A stretch of 64,000 bases of DNA from Caldilinea sp. CFX5 (GTDB lineage: Bacteria > Chloroflexota > Anaerolineae > Caldilineales > Caldilineaceae). The notes beneath the pieces are model-generated. The model made no database searches and was not told the DNA's origin. It saw only the letters and a list, made by a program, of their open reading frames with translations. Below are positions 44,073-57,311 of the stretch, in pieces (the first letter of the stretch is position 1; each line of letters begins with the position of its first letter). The stretch is taken from NCBI GenBank assembly GCA_021405325.1, contig QWII01000052.1:1-64000 (forward strand), in the 5' to 3' direction. The position numbers were made by a program, and so were the translations under genes.

Positions 44073-45260
44073 CTAGCGCTCCACCAGGCGGATGCGGCGG
44101 TTATACCAGTTCATGAGTAATGAAGTGAGCAGGCTCAAGGTTAAGTAGACGCCCATCACCAAAATAAAAACTTCAATCTCGCGACCGGTCTGGTTACGGA
44201 TGGTTGTGCTGGCGGCAAAGAGGTCAGGGTAGCCGACAGCAATCGCCAGCGATGAGTTTTTGGTCAAATTGAGATATTGGCTGGTCAACGGCGGGATGAT
44301 CACGCGCAGGGCTTGGGGGAAGATGACCAGGCGCAAGGTTTGGAAGCCGGTCAAGCCCAGAGCCAATGCCGCCTCGCGTTGCCCCTTGTTGATGGCCTGG
44401 ATGCCCGATCTGACAATTTCGGCAATAAAGGCGGCTGTATAGATCACCAAACCAGAGAGAATCGCCATAAACTCCGGGCTGAGGACGCGCCCGCCGCGTG
44501 TGTTAAAGCCGACTAATTCGGGCGCCGTAAAGGTGAGCGGCGCCGGCAGCGCAAACCAGCCAATCACCGCAACCACCAGAAAAATCAGTACAACCCAAAG
44601 GCTAATGATCGGTTTACGCGCGGTGCGTTGGCTGATCTGCACTAATACCAGACCGGCCAGCAGCGCTACAACCAAGCCGACGAGCAAAATATTGAGAAAG
44701 GTTGACCAGGAAGCGGTGGGCGTCCCCCACGGCACGGCAACACCCCGCTGGCTCAAAAAGATCGGGCCGGGCAGGATGACCGCTTCCTGCACTCGTGGCA
44801 ACTTGAGGAAAACCGCCTGCGACCAGAAGATCAACAGCAATAAAAGCGGAATATTGCGAAAGAAATCGACATAGGCGCCGGCAATGCGGTTCATAAGGAA
44901 ATTATGTGATAGCCGCAAGACGCCGATAAAAATGCCCAAGATAGTGGCAAAGATAATCCCCAAGAGGGCGACCACCAGTGTATTGAGCAACCCGACGACA
45001 AAGGCGCGACCATAGGTGCTGGCGCGATCATAGGGAATCAAAAACTCTTTAATATCAAAGCCGGCGGTCTGTCCCCAAAAGTCAAAGCTGATCGGATTGG
45101 CAAAGCGCACTCGTAGCGCCGCCATCAGGTTGCTATACAAGAAATAGAGCAATCCCGCCACCAGCGCCACGACAATCACCTGACTCAAAACCGCCAGAAC
45201 CCGCTCATCGCGCCAGAAGGGTGGCCGGCCTTCGCCGGAAAAACCGAAATCCTGTTGCAT
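44073..45260 (-). CDS. aapQ: Amino-acid ABC transporter permease (AapQ-like)
   Basis: A 395-residue permease with the AapQ plan: an N-terminal span, an insert of about 90 residues between permease helices, EIVRSGIQAINKGQREAALALGL as the EAA loop, and PQALRVIIPPLTSQYLNLTKNSSLAIAVGYPDL, a signature of AapQ/BztB. Start MQQDFGFSG is chosen at 45260; the longer frame includes part of the upstream repeat. Confidence 0.93.
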   Translation of the reverse strand: MQQDFGFSGEGRPPFWRDERVLAVLSQVIVVALVAGLLYFLYSNLMAALRVRFANPISFDFWGQTAGFDIKEFLIPYDRASTYGRAFVVGLLNTLVVALLGIIFATILGIFIGVLRLSHNFLMNRIAGAYVDFFRNIPLLLLLIFWSQAVFLKLPRVQEAVILPGPIFLSQRGVAVPWGTPTASWSTFLNILLVGLVVALLAGLVLVQISQRTARKPIISLWVVLIFLVVAVIGWFALPAPLTFTAPELVGFNTRGGRVLSPEFMAILSGLVIYTAAFIAEIVRSGIQAINKGQREAALALGLTGFQTLRLVIFPQALRVIIPPLTSQYLNLTKNSSLAIAVGYPDLFAASTTIRNQTGREIEVFILVMGVYLTLSLLTSLLMNWYNRRIRLVER

Positions 45261-45280
45261 GGAGAAACCCTTTTGAATGC

Positions 45281-45420
45281 GAGACACAAGACAGGAGACA
45301 GGAGACAGGAGACTAAGATCGTCGATTTCTGCCTGTCGCTCACCCTGAAAGGAGGAAGGCGAAAATTCTTTTCATCCTTCCTCCCTCATCCTTGTCTCCT
45401 TGTCTCGTGTCTCCTGTCTT
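45281..45420. repeat. ~130-bp miniature element with conserved core (copy 2)
   Basis: Second copy of the element at 38217-38346: gagacaggagacagg arms on the left, gtctcctgtctt on the right, and a shared core (atcgtcgatttctgcc, caccctgaaagga, gcgaaaattctttt, catccttcctcc). It lies between aapJ and aapQ and ends 3 bp from the aapJ stop, inside the transcription unit. Confidence 0.88.
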
Positions 45421-45423
45421 TCT

Positions 45424-46563
45424 CTACCGGATCGGCGGGGCGTACATCAACCCACCTTCGGTGTAGAGCGCATTCTGCCCGCGCGGCAGGTTGAAGACGG
45501 TGTCGGGGCCGAGGTTGCGGTTATAGATTTCGCCGTAGTTGCCGACGAGTTTGATCACGTTGTAAGCCCAGTCGTTGCTCAAGCCAAGTTTCAGACCAAA
45601 TTCGCCTTCGACGCCGAGCAAACGCTTGATATCCGGGCTTTGGGCGTTGGCGCGCATATCATCAACATTGGCCGCGGTGACACCCTGTTCTTCGGCCAGC
45701 ATGGTGGCATAGACAACCCAGGTGATGAGATCGAGCCACTGGTCATCGCCGTGGCGCACCATTGGGGCCAACGGCTCTTTGGAGAGGGTCAGGTCGAGAA
45801 TAACATGCGCCGCCGGGTCGGCCAACACGCTCTGGCGCGAGGCCAAGCCGGACTTGTCGGTGGTCCAGGCATCACAGCGCCCTTCTTCGTAGGCGGTGGT
45901 CACTTCATCAACCGTTTCAAAGACAACCGGTTCATAGGTCACGTTGGCAGCGGCCATCTGGTCGGCCAGGTTCAACTCAGTGGTGGTGCCGGTTTGGACA
46001 CAGATCGAGGCGCCTTCCAGGTCTTGCAGAGCCGCAACGCCGCTCTCTTTGCGCACCATAATCCCCTGGCCGTCATAGAAGGTGACCGGGCCAAAGTTAG
46101 CGCCCAGGTCGGTATCGCGCGACATGGTGCGGGTGGTGTTGCGGAAGAGAACATCGCCTTCACCGCTGGAGAGAACGGTAAAGCGTTCCTGGGCGGTGGT
46201 TGGGCGAATCTCAAAGGCGGCAGCATCGCCAAAGATGGCGGCGGCAACTGCTTTACAGAAATCAACATCAAAGCCGGAGAAGGCGCCTTGCTCGTCAACG
46301 AAGCCGAAGCCGGGCAGGTTGGCGTTGCCGACGCAGATCACTTTGCCCCGTTCTTGGACAATTTGCAACGTGGACTGACCGGCCTGTGCTGCCGGGGCCG
46401 CCGGCTGTTCGGCGGCGGGCGCCGCCGGTTGTTCAGCCGCCGGGGCTGCCGTTGGCTCCGTGGCAACTGGCGTGGGCGCGGCGCCAAAACAGGCGGCGAT
46501 TACCATGCCCAATACCATAGAAAGCACCATACCGGCGTAATAAATCTTAGGTCGTGTTTGCAT
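45424..46563 (-). CDS. aapJ: Amino-acid ABC transporter substrate-binding lipoprotein
   Basis: A 379-residue lipoprotein with lipobox VIAAC (Cys25), a Pro/Ala/Glu repeat linker with two copies of AAPAAEQP, and the general L-amino-acid binding domain: IVQERGKVICVGNANLPGFGFVDEQGAFSGFDVDFCKAVAAAIFG, FRNTTRTMSRDTDLGANF, GRCDAWTTDKSGLASRQ. It catches polar amino acids outside the membrane for the AapQMP complex. An aaggag precedes the ATG. It heads the operon. Confidence 0.95.
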   Translation of the reverse strand: MQTRPKIYYAGMVLSMVLGMVIAACFGAAPTPVATEPTAAPAAEQPAAPAAEQPAAPAAQAGQSTLQIVQERGKVICVGNANLPGFGFVDEQGAFSGFDVDFCKAVAAAIFGDAAAFEIRPTTAQERFTVLSSGEGDVLFRNTTRTMSRDTDLGANFGPVTFYDGQGIMVRKESGVAALQDLEGASICVQTGTTTELNLADQMAAANVTYEPVVFETVDEVTTAYEEGRCDAWTTDKSGLASRQSVLADPAAHVILDLTLSKEPLAPMVRHGDDQWLDLITWVVYATMLAEEQGVTAANVDDMRANAQSPDIKRLLGVEGEFGLKLGLSNDWAYNVIKLVGNYGEIYNRNLGPDTVFNLPRGQNALYTEGGLMYAPPIR

Positions 46564-46580
46564 GTAGACAAGTCTCCTTA

Positions 46581-46610
46581 ACTGTTGTGGTCGATACTGT
46601 TGTGGTCGAT
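46581..46610. repeat. 15-bp tandem duplication upstream of aapJ
   Basis: Two exact copies of actgttgtggtcgat (46581-46595 and 46596-46610) lie in the leader of aapJ. Confidence 0.95.
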
Positions 46611-46700
46611 GGATAGGAAAGCGCTCACTCGATTATCGGTGAACGTTGGCTAACGCTCTTGACAAAAATCAGTCAAACTTCTGATACTTGATGACAACAT

Positions 46701-46740
46701 GATTGACTATTGATTGACTACTGATTGACTATTGATTGAC
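46701..46740. repeat. 11-bp tandem repeats in the aapJ upstream region
   Basis: Gattgactatt-type units are repeated almost four times with period 11, near one DNA turn. On the aapJ strand they read as repeated gtcaatc, which could form stacked sites for a regulator. The 372-bp gap between aapJ and the next gene holds no coding region. Confidence 0.85.
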
Positions 46741-46864
46741 AATGTTCGTGGAACTGCCAAAACTGACTAACAGCGCTAAGGTTAGTCGGAGTGCAGAGAC
46801 TATAGCACGAAGCGGGAGGACTGTCAAAATACTGAACGAGGTAACTTGTAAGCGCTCTGCCAGT

Positions 46865-46893
46865 TTGGTTAATGGGCAACTGTGCGCTATAAT
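46865..46893 (+). promoter_or_regulatory. Promoter of the zinc-ribbon membrane gene
   Basis: TTGGTT (46865-46870), 17-bp spacer, consensus TATAAT (46888-46893), about 42 nt upstream of the start. Confidence 0.65.
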
Positions 46894-46935
46894 CGACCCT
46901 AGTGTTGCAGACCCATTTGTTTGGAGACTATCGTT

Positions 46936-47529
46936 ATGTCGAGTGACCTGATTAATAATATCGCCACCGTGGTCGGCGTCATTGTCGCCGTTCTGGGGGC
47001 GTTTCTCTTTGCCTTCTGGATTGCTATGGGGATTTGGACCTTTAATGATATTCGGGCGCGCAGCCGCGATTGGCTGGCGATCTTGCTGGCCTGTGTCTTA
47101 GTGCTGATCTTTCCCATTGTCGGGCTGGTGCTATACCTGATGATCCGCCCCAAACAGACATTGGCGGAAGTCTATGATCGGGCGTTGGAAGAAGAAGCGC
47201 TCTTGCGTGAGATTGAAGAAACACTGGCCTGTGGCACCTGTGGTGTACCCGTGAAGGAGAATTGGGTCTACTGCCCCACCTGTCACCACCAACTGCAACA
47301 TGCTTGTGTCAACTGCAAACAACTGGTGCGCAACGAGTGGGAGATCTGTGTCTACTGCGGCACGGATCAACAGCAGTCGGCGCAGGCGTACCGCCCGATT
47401 GGACAGCAAAGCGCTACGGCCACTCCACGGCCCGCCAATCTCTTCAACCGTCGCCCAAGCCCTATCACCACCGCCAGCGAAGTCGAGGTCGAGGACAGCT
47501 TCTATCGCCCCGCTAGCGTATCGGAATAG
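46936..47529 (+). CDS. Membrane protein with double zinc ribbon
   Basis: A 197-residue protein. Two membrane spans (~10-33 and ~48-70) resemble a phospholipase_D-nuclease N-terminal hairpin (IVGLVLYLMIRPKQTLAEVYDRALEEEALL). A cytoplasmic double zinc ribbon follows: CGTCGVPVKENWVYCPTC, then CVNCKQLVRNEWEICVYCG, and a disordered tail. Such proteins are common in Chloroflexota, with unknown roles. ATG at 46936 has ggag 9 nt upstream. Confidence 0.85.
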   Translation: MSSDLINNIATVVGVIVAVLGAFLFAFWIAMGIWTFNDIRARSRDWLAILLACVLVLIFPIVGLVLYLMIRPKQTLAEVYDRALEEEALLREIEETLACGTCGVPVKENWVYCPTCHHQLQHACVNCKQLVRNEWEICVYCGTDQQQSAQAYRPIGQQSATATPRPANLFNRRPSPITTASEVEVEDSFYRPASVSE

Positions 47530-47540
47530 CACACACACGA

Positions 47541-47627
47541 CAACGGATGCTAGATAGGAACGGATTTTTCGTCGGTTCGAGTTTACTTCGACTCGCCAAC
47601 AAATCCGTTCCTATCTAGCATCCGTTG
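47541..47627. terminator. Perfect 27-bp hairpin between convergent genes
   Basis: Arms 47541-47567 and 47601-47627 are exact complements (caacggatgctagataggaa and onward), with a 33-nt loop. It lies between the zinc-ribbon gene and the end of dnaE and can act as a bidirectional terminator. Perfect arms of this length suggest recent origin. Confidence 0.75.
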
Positions 47628-47642
47628 TTGTTGTTGTGTTGC

Positions 47643-52769
<5,127 letters not shown>

Positions 52770-52813
52770 GACTTTTTCCTGTGCTGAAGAGTGCTGAACG
52801 CTGTTTTTACCGG

Positions 52814-52870
52814 TGAAATGACAATCACCTAACAACCAAGTCGGGTATTGGGTGATTAGGTGATTTCATG
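52814..52870. repeat. Imperfect inverted repeat upstream of dnaE
   Basis: Aaatgacaatcacctaa and ttaggtgatttcat are near complements, with the gggtgatt motif also found in the hairpin at 4132-4188. It is located in the dnaE leader. The rest of the 321-bp gap holds the direct repeat at 52951-52981 and the antitoxin promoter. Confidence 0.6.
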
Positions 52871-52950
52871 ATTTGTTATGGCATTTCGTAAAACCAATGT
52901 TCTACGCTTGGTCTTTTATTATACCAAAAAAGTGTATGCCCTACTAACGC

Positions 52951-52981
52951 TTGCGGCTGTAGTTTGGGTTACGCGGAGGTT
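52951..52981. repeat. 31-bp direct repeat, left copy, flanking a toxin-antitoxin module
   Basis: Thirty of 31 bases match 53913-53943 (ttgcggctgtagtttgggtt and onward). The pair encloses the Phd/PIN module and its promoter, with 962 bp between starts. Confidence 0.92.
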
Positions 52982-53023
52982 GGAGAAACGCACGGATTGT
53001 TGCAAGGTCAGCAACTAACCAGT

Positions 53024-53061
53024 TTGATTTTGTGTGTATTATATGTATAATATGTATTATA
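53024..53061 (+). promoter_or_regulatory. Promoter and operator of the Phd/PIN module
   Basis: TTGATT (53024-53029), 16-bp spacer, TATAAT (53046-53051). Two overlapping palindromes cover it: attata-tg-tataat (53038-53051) and tataata-tg-tattata (53046-53061). These are good candidates for autorepression by the antitoxin. Confidence 0.75.
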
Positions 53062-53090
53062 AGTTCGTTTGTAAATTACAAGGAGCTATT

Positions 53091-53426
53091 ATGAGTACAA
53101 TTTCGATTGCGGAAGCAAGTCGGCAATTCTCTCAAGTGGTTAATCGTGCTGCCTATGGGCGTGATGTTGTTGTTCTCACTTCCAGGGGGCAACCCAAAGC
53201 CGTATTGCTTGGGTTAGACGCCTTTGATCGATTGGTTGGTATGCATGAGTATATGGATCAGCCGTTGATGCCACTGGATGAATTTCAGCAGAAATTTAGC
53301 GCTGCACTAGCAGAGGCTGGTTATGATACGCGTGAGAAAATTTTGGATCTGATTCGTGATGTCAAGGTTGAGCTTGCCGTCGAAGCAGGTCTTCTACCAA
53401 CATCCTCTACAGAACAGGAAAGTTAA
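53091..53426 (+). CDS. Phd/YefM-type antitoxin
   Basis: A 111-residue antitoxin. The N-terminus MSTISIAEASRQFSQVVNRAAYGRDVVVLTSRGQPKAVLLGLDAFDRL is the classic Phd/YefM DNA-binding fold. The C-terminal ~55 residues should wrap the toxin. Aaggagc lies 6 nt before the ATG. It is AT-richer than its surroundings and, with the next gene, is bracketed by 31-bp direct repeats. Confidence 0.93.
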   Translation: MSTISIAEASRQFSQVVNRAAYGRDVVVLTSRGQPKAVLLGLDAFDRLVGMHEYMDQPLMPLDEFQQKFSAALAEAGYDTREKILDLIRDVKVELAVEAGLLPTSSTEQES

Positions 53427-53429
53427 CCG

Positions 53430-53900
53430 ATGCCTGTGCAGCCATCGCGTATCTTTTTAGATACAAATGTGTATATCTTCGGTGCTACTGACGCAAAAAG
53501 CCCTGAGTTTCGTATACTACAATGGATTGGTTACGAGCAACGTAGACCGAATGCACCGGAGATTATTGTTTCTGAAGAACTATTCGAGCAAATTCGTCGT
53601 GTCGCCAGAAGGCTGAAAAATAAAGAGTGGGGCGGACAAATCTTGGCGCGTATCTGGAAAAATTTGCAGGTGCAATACGTATTGGTTGACCCAAATGAAA
53701 TTGAACAGTTAGCTGCAACTAACACCATTCCCAAAGAGGATGTTGGTGTTTATCTGACGGCGCGTAACGGTGAGGTAACTTGTTTTGTATCGGCGAATCA
53801 TAAACTCATTCGGGCATTGGTGCAACGTACAGGTGAATTTGAATGTTTGACGCCGGCTGAATTTATAGCCTCTTATATTGATGTCAAAGGCAAGCAATGA
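53430..53900 (+). CDS. PIN-domain toxin
   Basis: A 156-residue PIN nuclease. FLDTNVYIF gives the first acidic ligand, VSEELFEQIRR the second, EDVGVYLTARNGEVTCFVSANHKLI the third and fourth region. PIN toxins are Mg-dependent RNases; with a Phd antitoxin 3 nt upstream this is a VapBC-like pair, although longer than typical VapC (~130). AT-rich, like its partner. Confidence 0.88.
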   Translation: MPVQPSRIFLDTNVYIFGATDAKSPEFRILQWIGYEQRRPNAPEIIVSEELFEQIRRVARRLKNKEWGGQILARIWKNLQVQYVLVDPNEIEQLAATNTIPKEDVGVYLTARNGEVTCFVSANHKLIRALVQRTGEFECLTPAEFIASYIDVKGKQ

Positions 53901-53912
53901 GTACAACGCAGT

Positions 53913-53943
53913 TTGCGGCTGTAGTTTGGGTTACGTGGAGGTT
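53913..53943. repeat. 31-bp direct repeat, right copy
   Basis: Matches 52951-52981 with a single c-to-t difference. It starts 13 bp after the PIN gene stop. Confidence 0.92.
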
Positions 53944-53979
53944 ATTGTCCCCACTGTGGGGTTACCCTTGGCTAATACA

Positions 53980-54255
53980 TCAATCAAAAATATTCGTATA
54001 CGTCTTGGGCGTGCGGCGTTTGATATTGATGACAACGACTTCGTCATCACGCACCTGATCAAAAATGCGATAGCCGTTGACCTTGATTTTCCAAATACCT
54101 TTGAAGTGATCGCGAAGTTCCTCAGCGTTGGGCGGGTACGGTTCAAAATGCAAGTCGTAAAGAATACCCTTCACTTCGTTTTGAATACGGGCCGGTAACT
54201 CTTTTAACTGTTGGCGTGCCGGCGGCAACAACTTAAGCCGGTAGACGTTGTGCAT
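53980..54255 (-). CDS. RelE/ParE-type toxin
   Basis: A 91-residue RelE-superfamily toxin: MHNVYRLKLLPPARQQLKELPARIQNEVKGILYDL, NAEELRDHFKGIWKIKVNGYRIFDQVRDDEVVVINIKRR. The pattern (basic first helix, GIWKIKVNGYRI strand, RR near the end) fits RelE mRNA interferases. Its start overlaps the antitoxin end by 23 nt, so translation is coupled. Confidence 0.92.
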   Translation of the reverse strand: MHNVYRLKLLPPARQQLKELPARIQNEVKGILYDLHFEPYPPNAEELRDHFKGIWKIKVNGYRIFDQVRDDEVVVINIKRRTPKTYTNIFD

Positions 54256-54526
54256 ATTGCGCCCATTCACTTAGTTCTTCGGCCTTGACCTCCTCTGGGG
54301 CAATTTCCCCCCGTGCTTCACGCAATAAAGCGTTCAACACCTCGACCATATCCTCTAAGTCTTCCATGCGGTTGAGCAATTTTTCCCAGTGCTGCGGCGA
54401 CAGTAAGACCCCTACTGGTTGATTGCGGCTGGCTAAGACAACAGGTTCTTGCGCGGCCTGTGCCAGCACTTTTAAATGATCATTCTTGAGTACAGAAATG
54501 GATGCCATTTGCGGGATGTGTCTCAT
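54233..54526 (-). CDS. Phd/YefM-type antitoxin
   Basis: A 97-residue antitoxin: ISVLKNDHLKVLAQAAQEPVVLASRNQPVGVLLSPQHWEKLLNRMEDLEDM, a Phd-like fold, with an acidic C-terminus (EEVKAEELSEWAQY) that should bind the RelE partner. The first ATG follows gaggtag. With the toxin it makes a second TA module only about 330 bp from the Phd/PIN one, in convergent orientation. Confidence 0.9.
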   Translation of the reverse strand: MRHIPQMASISVLKNDHLKVLAQAAQEPVVLASRNQPVGVLLSPQHWEKLLNRMEDLEDMVEVLNALLREARGEIAPEEVKAEELSEWAQYAQRLPA

Positions 54527-54704
54527 ACCTACCTCGCTTACCTACTACCCAGCAACCGCTTGAGCAACGACATGGTAAAATTATGTCCTAGCATTGCCAT
54601 CATAGTCGATTTTTGCGCTACTGTCAAAGCTAAACCGCAAGGTCAGGCGCGTAGACAAGCAGCGCGACGGCCCCTACAGTGAGGGAGAAATAGATCGTAT
54701 TTTG

Positions 54705-56552
54705 TCATTTCCGCACCGGCCACACCAACAACACCAACACCACAAACAACACCGCCCCCGACACCGCCGCACCCACCAGCCGCACCGGCGTCCAGCCCAT
54801 GCGCACATCGATCTGGTGTTCGCCCGCTGGTAGATCGGTTTCGATCAACCCGTAGGGCGCCGACACGCGATAGAGCGCCGGCCGGCCATCCACCAGAACC
54901 TCCCAGCCGGGGAAGTAGTAGAGATGAATGCGCACCGTCCCGGTCCGCACCATGCGCACCACGCCGCCAAAGCGGGAACCGAAGCTATAATTCTGCAAAA
55001 CATCGCCCACGCCTTGGGTAATGGCAAGGCGGGTCAGACTGTTGGTATAGCCGTGAATTTCGCTGTATTCCGGCGATTCGTAATCTTTGCTCATGGGTGA
55101 TGCGGTGAAGGGCTTTTCTTGCACCCACGTTGTGTACGCGATCATGTCGGGGTGTTCCCGTTCAAACTGGTAGACAGCGCGCCCATCTTCGCGCCACGGT
55201 TCGACCGGTTCCAGGTTGGCAGCTACATAGGGATAGCTCCCCAGGATCACCACTAGCCCCACGATCAACACGCCAACCGGCGCCGCTTCCTCTTCGGCTG
55301 CAATCAGCAACTGATAGAGCGTCAAGCCACCCAGCGCACTCAGCAGCAGCGCGACCAGCGCCAAGAGCCGCCAGGGAAACTGAATCACACTCAAGGCCGG
55401 CGCCGCTTCCCAGATTGGCTGCGCCCACGGACTCATGAAAAATAACAGAACCAGGAGGGCGCCGCCCAGGTAACCGGCCAGCCAGCGCAAGCGCGCTTGG
55501 CGCCAGGGTAGGAATGGCGCCGCCAACCCAAGCAAGAGCGGTAACAGGCCCACTTGAAAACTCATGCCATCGTTAGCCCCGGTCGGGTCGTTGGAATAGC
55601 CGAAGCCCCAGACCGGGCTGAAATATTGGCCGATCTGGACAAAGTGACGACGAAAGTCATAGGTGTTGGTCACATAGACCTGTTGCTCCAGATAGCGCTG
55701 CGCCTCCAAGAAGAGGGGCAGGAGAAAGATGGTTGTCAACAAAAGCGCTGCCCCGCCGGCAAAACTAGCCATGACGATCCGACCAATCACCTGGCCGAGT
55801 CGTCTGGACTGGTGACGCATGGTGTAGATCAACAGAAAGAGGACAAAGCTGACCACCAGCGGTGCAAAGGAGATGAGAGCAAAGGTATGGGTTAGCAACG
55901 TAGCACCCAGTAACAGCGTTGCCACCGCCAGCCGGCGTGTCCAGCCGGCGGTGCCCCCTTGGGTGATCAACCGGTCAAAGGCCAGAAAGACCCACGGAAA
56001 CCAGGCCAGCAATAAGGTGTCGTTGAGGGCAGCGCGCACATAAATGTCAACCAGGTGGTAAGGGATAAAAACATAAAGCAGGCCGGCCACAACCGCGCAG
56101 AGACGGGCCGGATCGAGGCTGCCGACAAACCGGGTTTCTGGCAGAAACCCGGTTTGTTGCGTTTCCGCATCCTGCACCCAATGCAACACCAACTGGTAGA
56201 CCCCCCATGCCCCCACCAGAAAACCTACCACCCAGGTCAACTTTGCTGCCAACGTGATGCCCGCCCCCAGCAGCACAAACAACTCACCCACATAAAAGCC
56301 CAGCGGCGCCTGGATCAGAAAGGTCGGGTAGCCATAGCCCTGGATGTGGTGCATCGCCCAGCGCGGCCACCACGCGCCCGATTGAAAGGAGGCGTCAAAC
56401 ATCTGCAAATAAAAGACGCTGTGCCGGCCATCGTGCGCTTCATAAAAATACCCCGGCGCGGCCAACGGCGTCAACGCCAGCAGGCTGGAGCCGAGCAGTA
56501 GCACCAAGTAGGAATCGATCCTGGCAAGCCAGGCGGTAAGGCGAGTGTGCAT
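54705..56552 (-). CDS. Multi-span membrane protein (GT-C/YfhO-like)
   Basis: A 615-residue protein with about eleven spans. Motifs YEAHDGRHSVFYLQMFDASFQSGAWWPRW and IPYHLVDIYVRAALNDTLLLAWFPWVFLAFD match the membrane proteins labelled 6-pyruvoyl-tetrahydropterin synthase-related, which have a GT-C glycosyltransferase-like plan. The C-terminal periplasmic part (VRIHLYYFPGWEVLVDGRPALYRVSAPYGLIETDLPAGEHQIDVRMGWTPVRL) resembles YfhO. The Asp/His in AHDGRH may be catalytic. Probable role: transfer of a lipid-linked sugar. A perfect 31-nt palindrome lies inside the gene and codes for QTGFLPETRF. Confidence 0.85.
   Translation of the reverse strand: MHTRLTAWLARIDSYLVLLLGSSLLALTPLAAPGYFYEAHDGRHSVFYLQMFDASFQSGAWWPRWAMHHIQGYGYPTFLIQAPLGFYVGELFVLLGAGITLAAKLTWVVGFLVGAWGVYQLVLHWVQDAETQQTGFLPETRFVGSLDPARLCAVVAGLLYVFIPYHLVDIYVRAALNDTLLLAWFPWVFLAFDRLITQGGTAGWTRRLAVATLLLGATLLTHTFALISFAPLVVSFVLFLLIYTMRHQSRRLGQVIGRIVMASFAGGAALLLTTIFLLPLFLEAQRYLEQQVYVTNTYDFRRHFVQIGQYFSPVWGFGYSNDPTGANDGMSFQVGLLPLLLGLAAPFLPWRQARLRWLAGYLGGALLVLLFFMSPWAQPIWEAAPALSVIQFPWRLLALVALLLSALGGLTLYQLLIAAEEEAAPVGVLIVGLVVILGSYPYVAANLEPVEPWREDGRAVYQFEREHPDMIAYTTWVQEKPFTASPMSKDYESPEYSEIHGYTNSLTRLAITQGVGDVLQNYSFGSRFGGVVRMVRTGTVRIHLYYFPGWEVLVDGRPALYRVSAPYGLIETDLPAGEHQIDVRMGWTPVRLVGAAVSGAVLFVVLVLLVWPVRK
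56126..56156. repeat. Perfect palindrome inside a coding sequence
   Basis: Caaaccgggtttctg (56126-56140) and cagaaacccggtttg (56142-56156) are exact complements around one base. It keeps the frame of the membrane protein and falls in a short loop between spans. Confidence 0.92.
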
Positions 56553-56591
56553 AGTAGGTGGTGTCGGTGATTGGGTGATTGGTGACTGCTA

Positions 56592-56632
56592 AACTCGCTC
56601 GTAACCGGTCACGGAACGGCTACGAGCGAGCT
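56592..56632. terminator. Hairpin between nitroreductase and membrane gene
   Basis: Aactcgctcgta and tacgagcgagct pair (one wobble) around a 17-nt loop. It lies upstream of the membrane gene start and after the nitroreductase stop, both on the minus strand. Confidence 0.6.
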
Positions 56633-56643
56633 AGGGTTAACAA

Positions 56644-57288
56644 TTACTCTTGGTTCGTTGTCAACAAAGTCGCGATGACACCCCACTGGTCACCAAAGAG
56701 CAAGTCGCGCAAGGGGCGGCGGGTGCGTGCGGTCAATTCACTGTCGCGGTTCTTTTCCGGCAGGCTATCCGGATCACCCACGTAACCGAGGGCGAACATG
56801 GTGGCGGCTTCATGTTCCGGCGGAATGGCAAAGAGTTCACGGGCTTTGTCCGGGGAAAAGCCGCCCATAAAATGGGTATAGAGGTCAAGCGCCCGCGCTT
56901 GCAAGGCTAAACTTTGCAGCGCCATCCCCACATCATGAAAGGCGTGGCGATTCAGCACTTCCGGTCGCCGATAGAGGCTGGCAACGGCAATGCCCAACAC
57001 CGGCGCCTTAGAGGCCCACGGCACATTGCCTTCTGAGAGACAACTCACCATGCGGTCAAAGAGCGCCGGCTCCTCAACCTTACGCGCCACCAGGAACGAC
57101 CACGGCTGCATATTACCCCCCGATGGCGACCAACGTGCAGCCTCAAAAACACTCTGCAATTTTTCCGCCTCCACCCCTTTTTCCGCAAACGCCCGTGGAC
57201 TCCAGCGCGACTGCAATAGCTCATGAATGGGATAATCGGTCTGCGCTTGTTTAAGCGCAATGGCTTTCTGCTGTAACTCCGTTAACAT
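56644..57288 (-). CDS. Nitroreductase family protein
   Basis: A 214-residue FMN-dependent nitroreductase. LLQSRWSPRAFAEKGVE and AARWSPSGGNMQPWSFLVAR hold the FMN phosphate and ring contacts; FHDVGMALQSLALQARALDLYTHFMGGFSPDKARELFAIPPEHEAATMFALGYVGDPDSLPEKNRD is the conserved C-terminal half. It reduces nitro compounds or quinones with NAD(P)H in the cytoplasm. The ATG at 57288 has agaggaa upstream. Confidence 0.94.
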   Translation of the reverse strand: MLTELQQKAIALKQAQTDYPIHELLQSRWSPRAFAEKGVEAEKLQSVFEAARWSPSGGNMQPWSFLVARKVEEPALFDRMVSCLSEGNVPWASKAPVLGIAVASLYRRPEVLNRHAFHDVGMALQSLALQARALDLYTHFMGGFSPDKARELFAIPPEHEAATMFALGYVGDPDSLPEKNRDSELTARTRRPLRDLLFGDQWGVIATLLTTNQE

Positions 57289-57311
57289 CAATGTTCCTCT
57301 CTCTGTTTTTT

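Noticed and set aside
53878..54198. Plus-strand frame overlapping the RelE toxin
   Set aside because: It is antisense to a clear toxin-antitoxin pair and begins inside the PIN gene.
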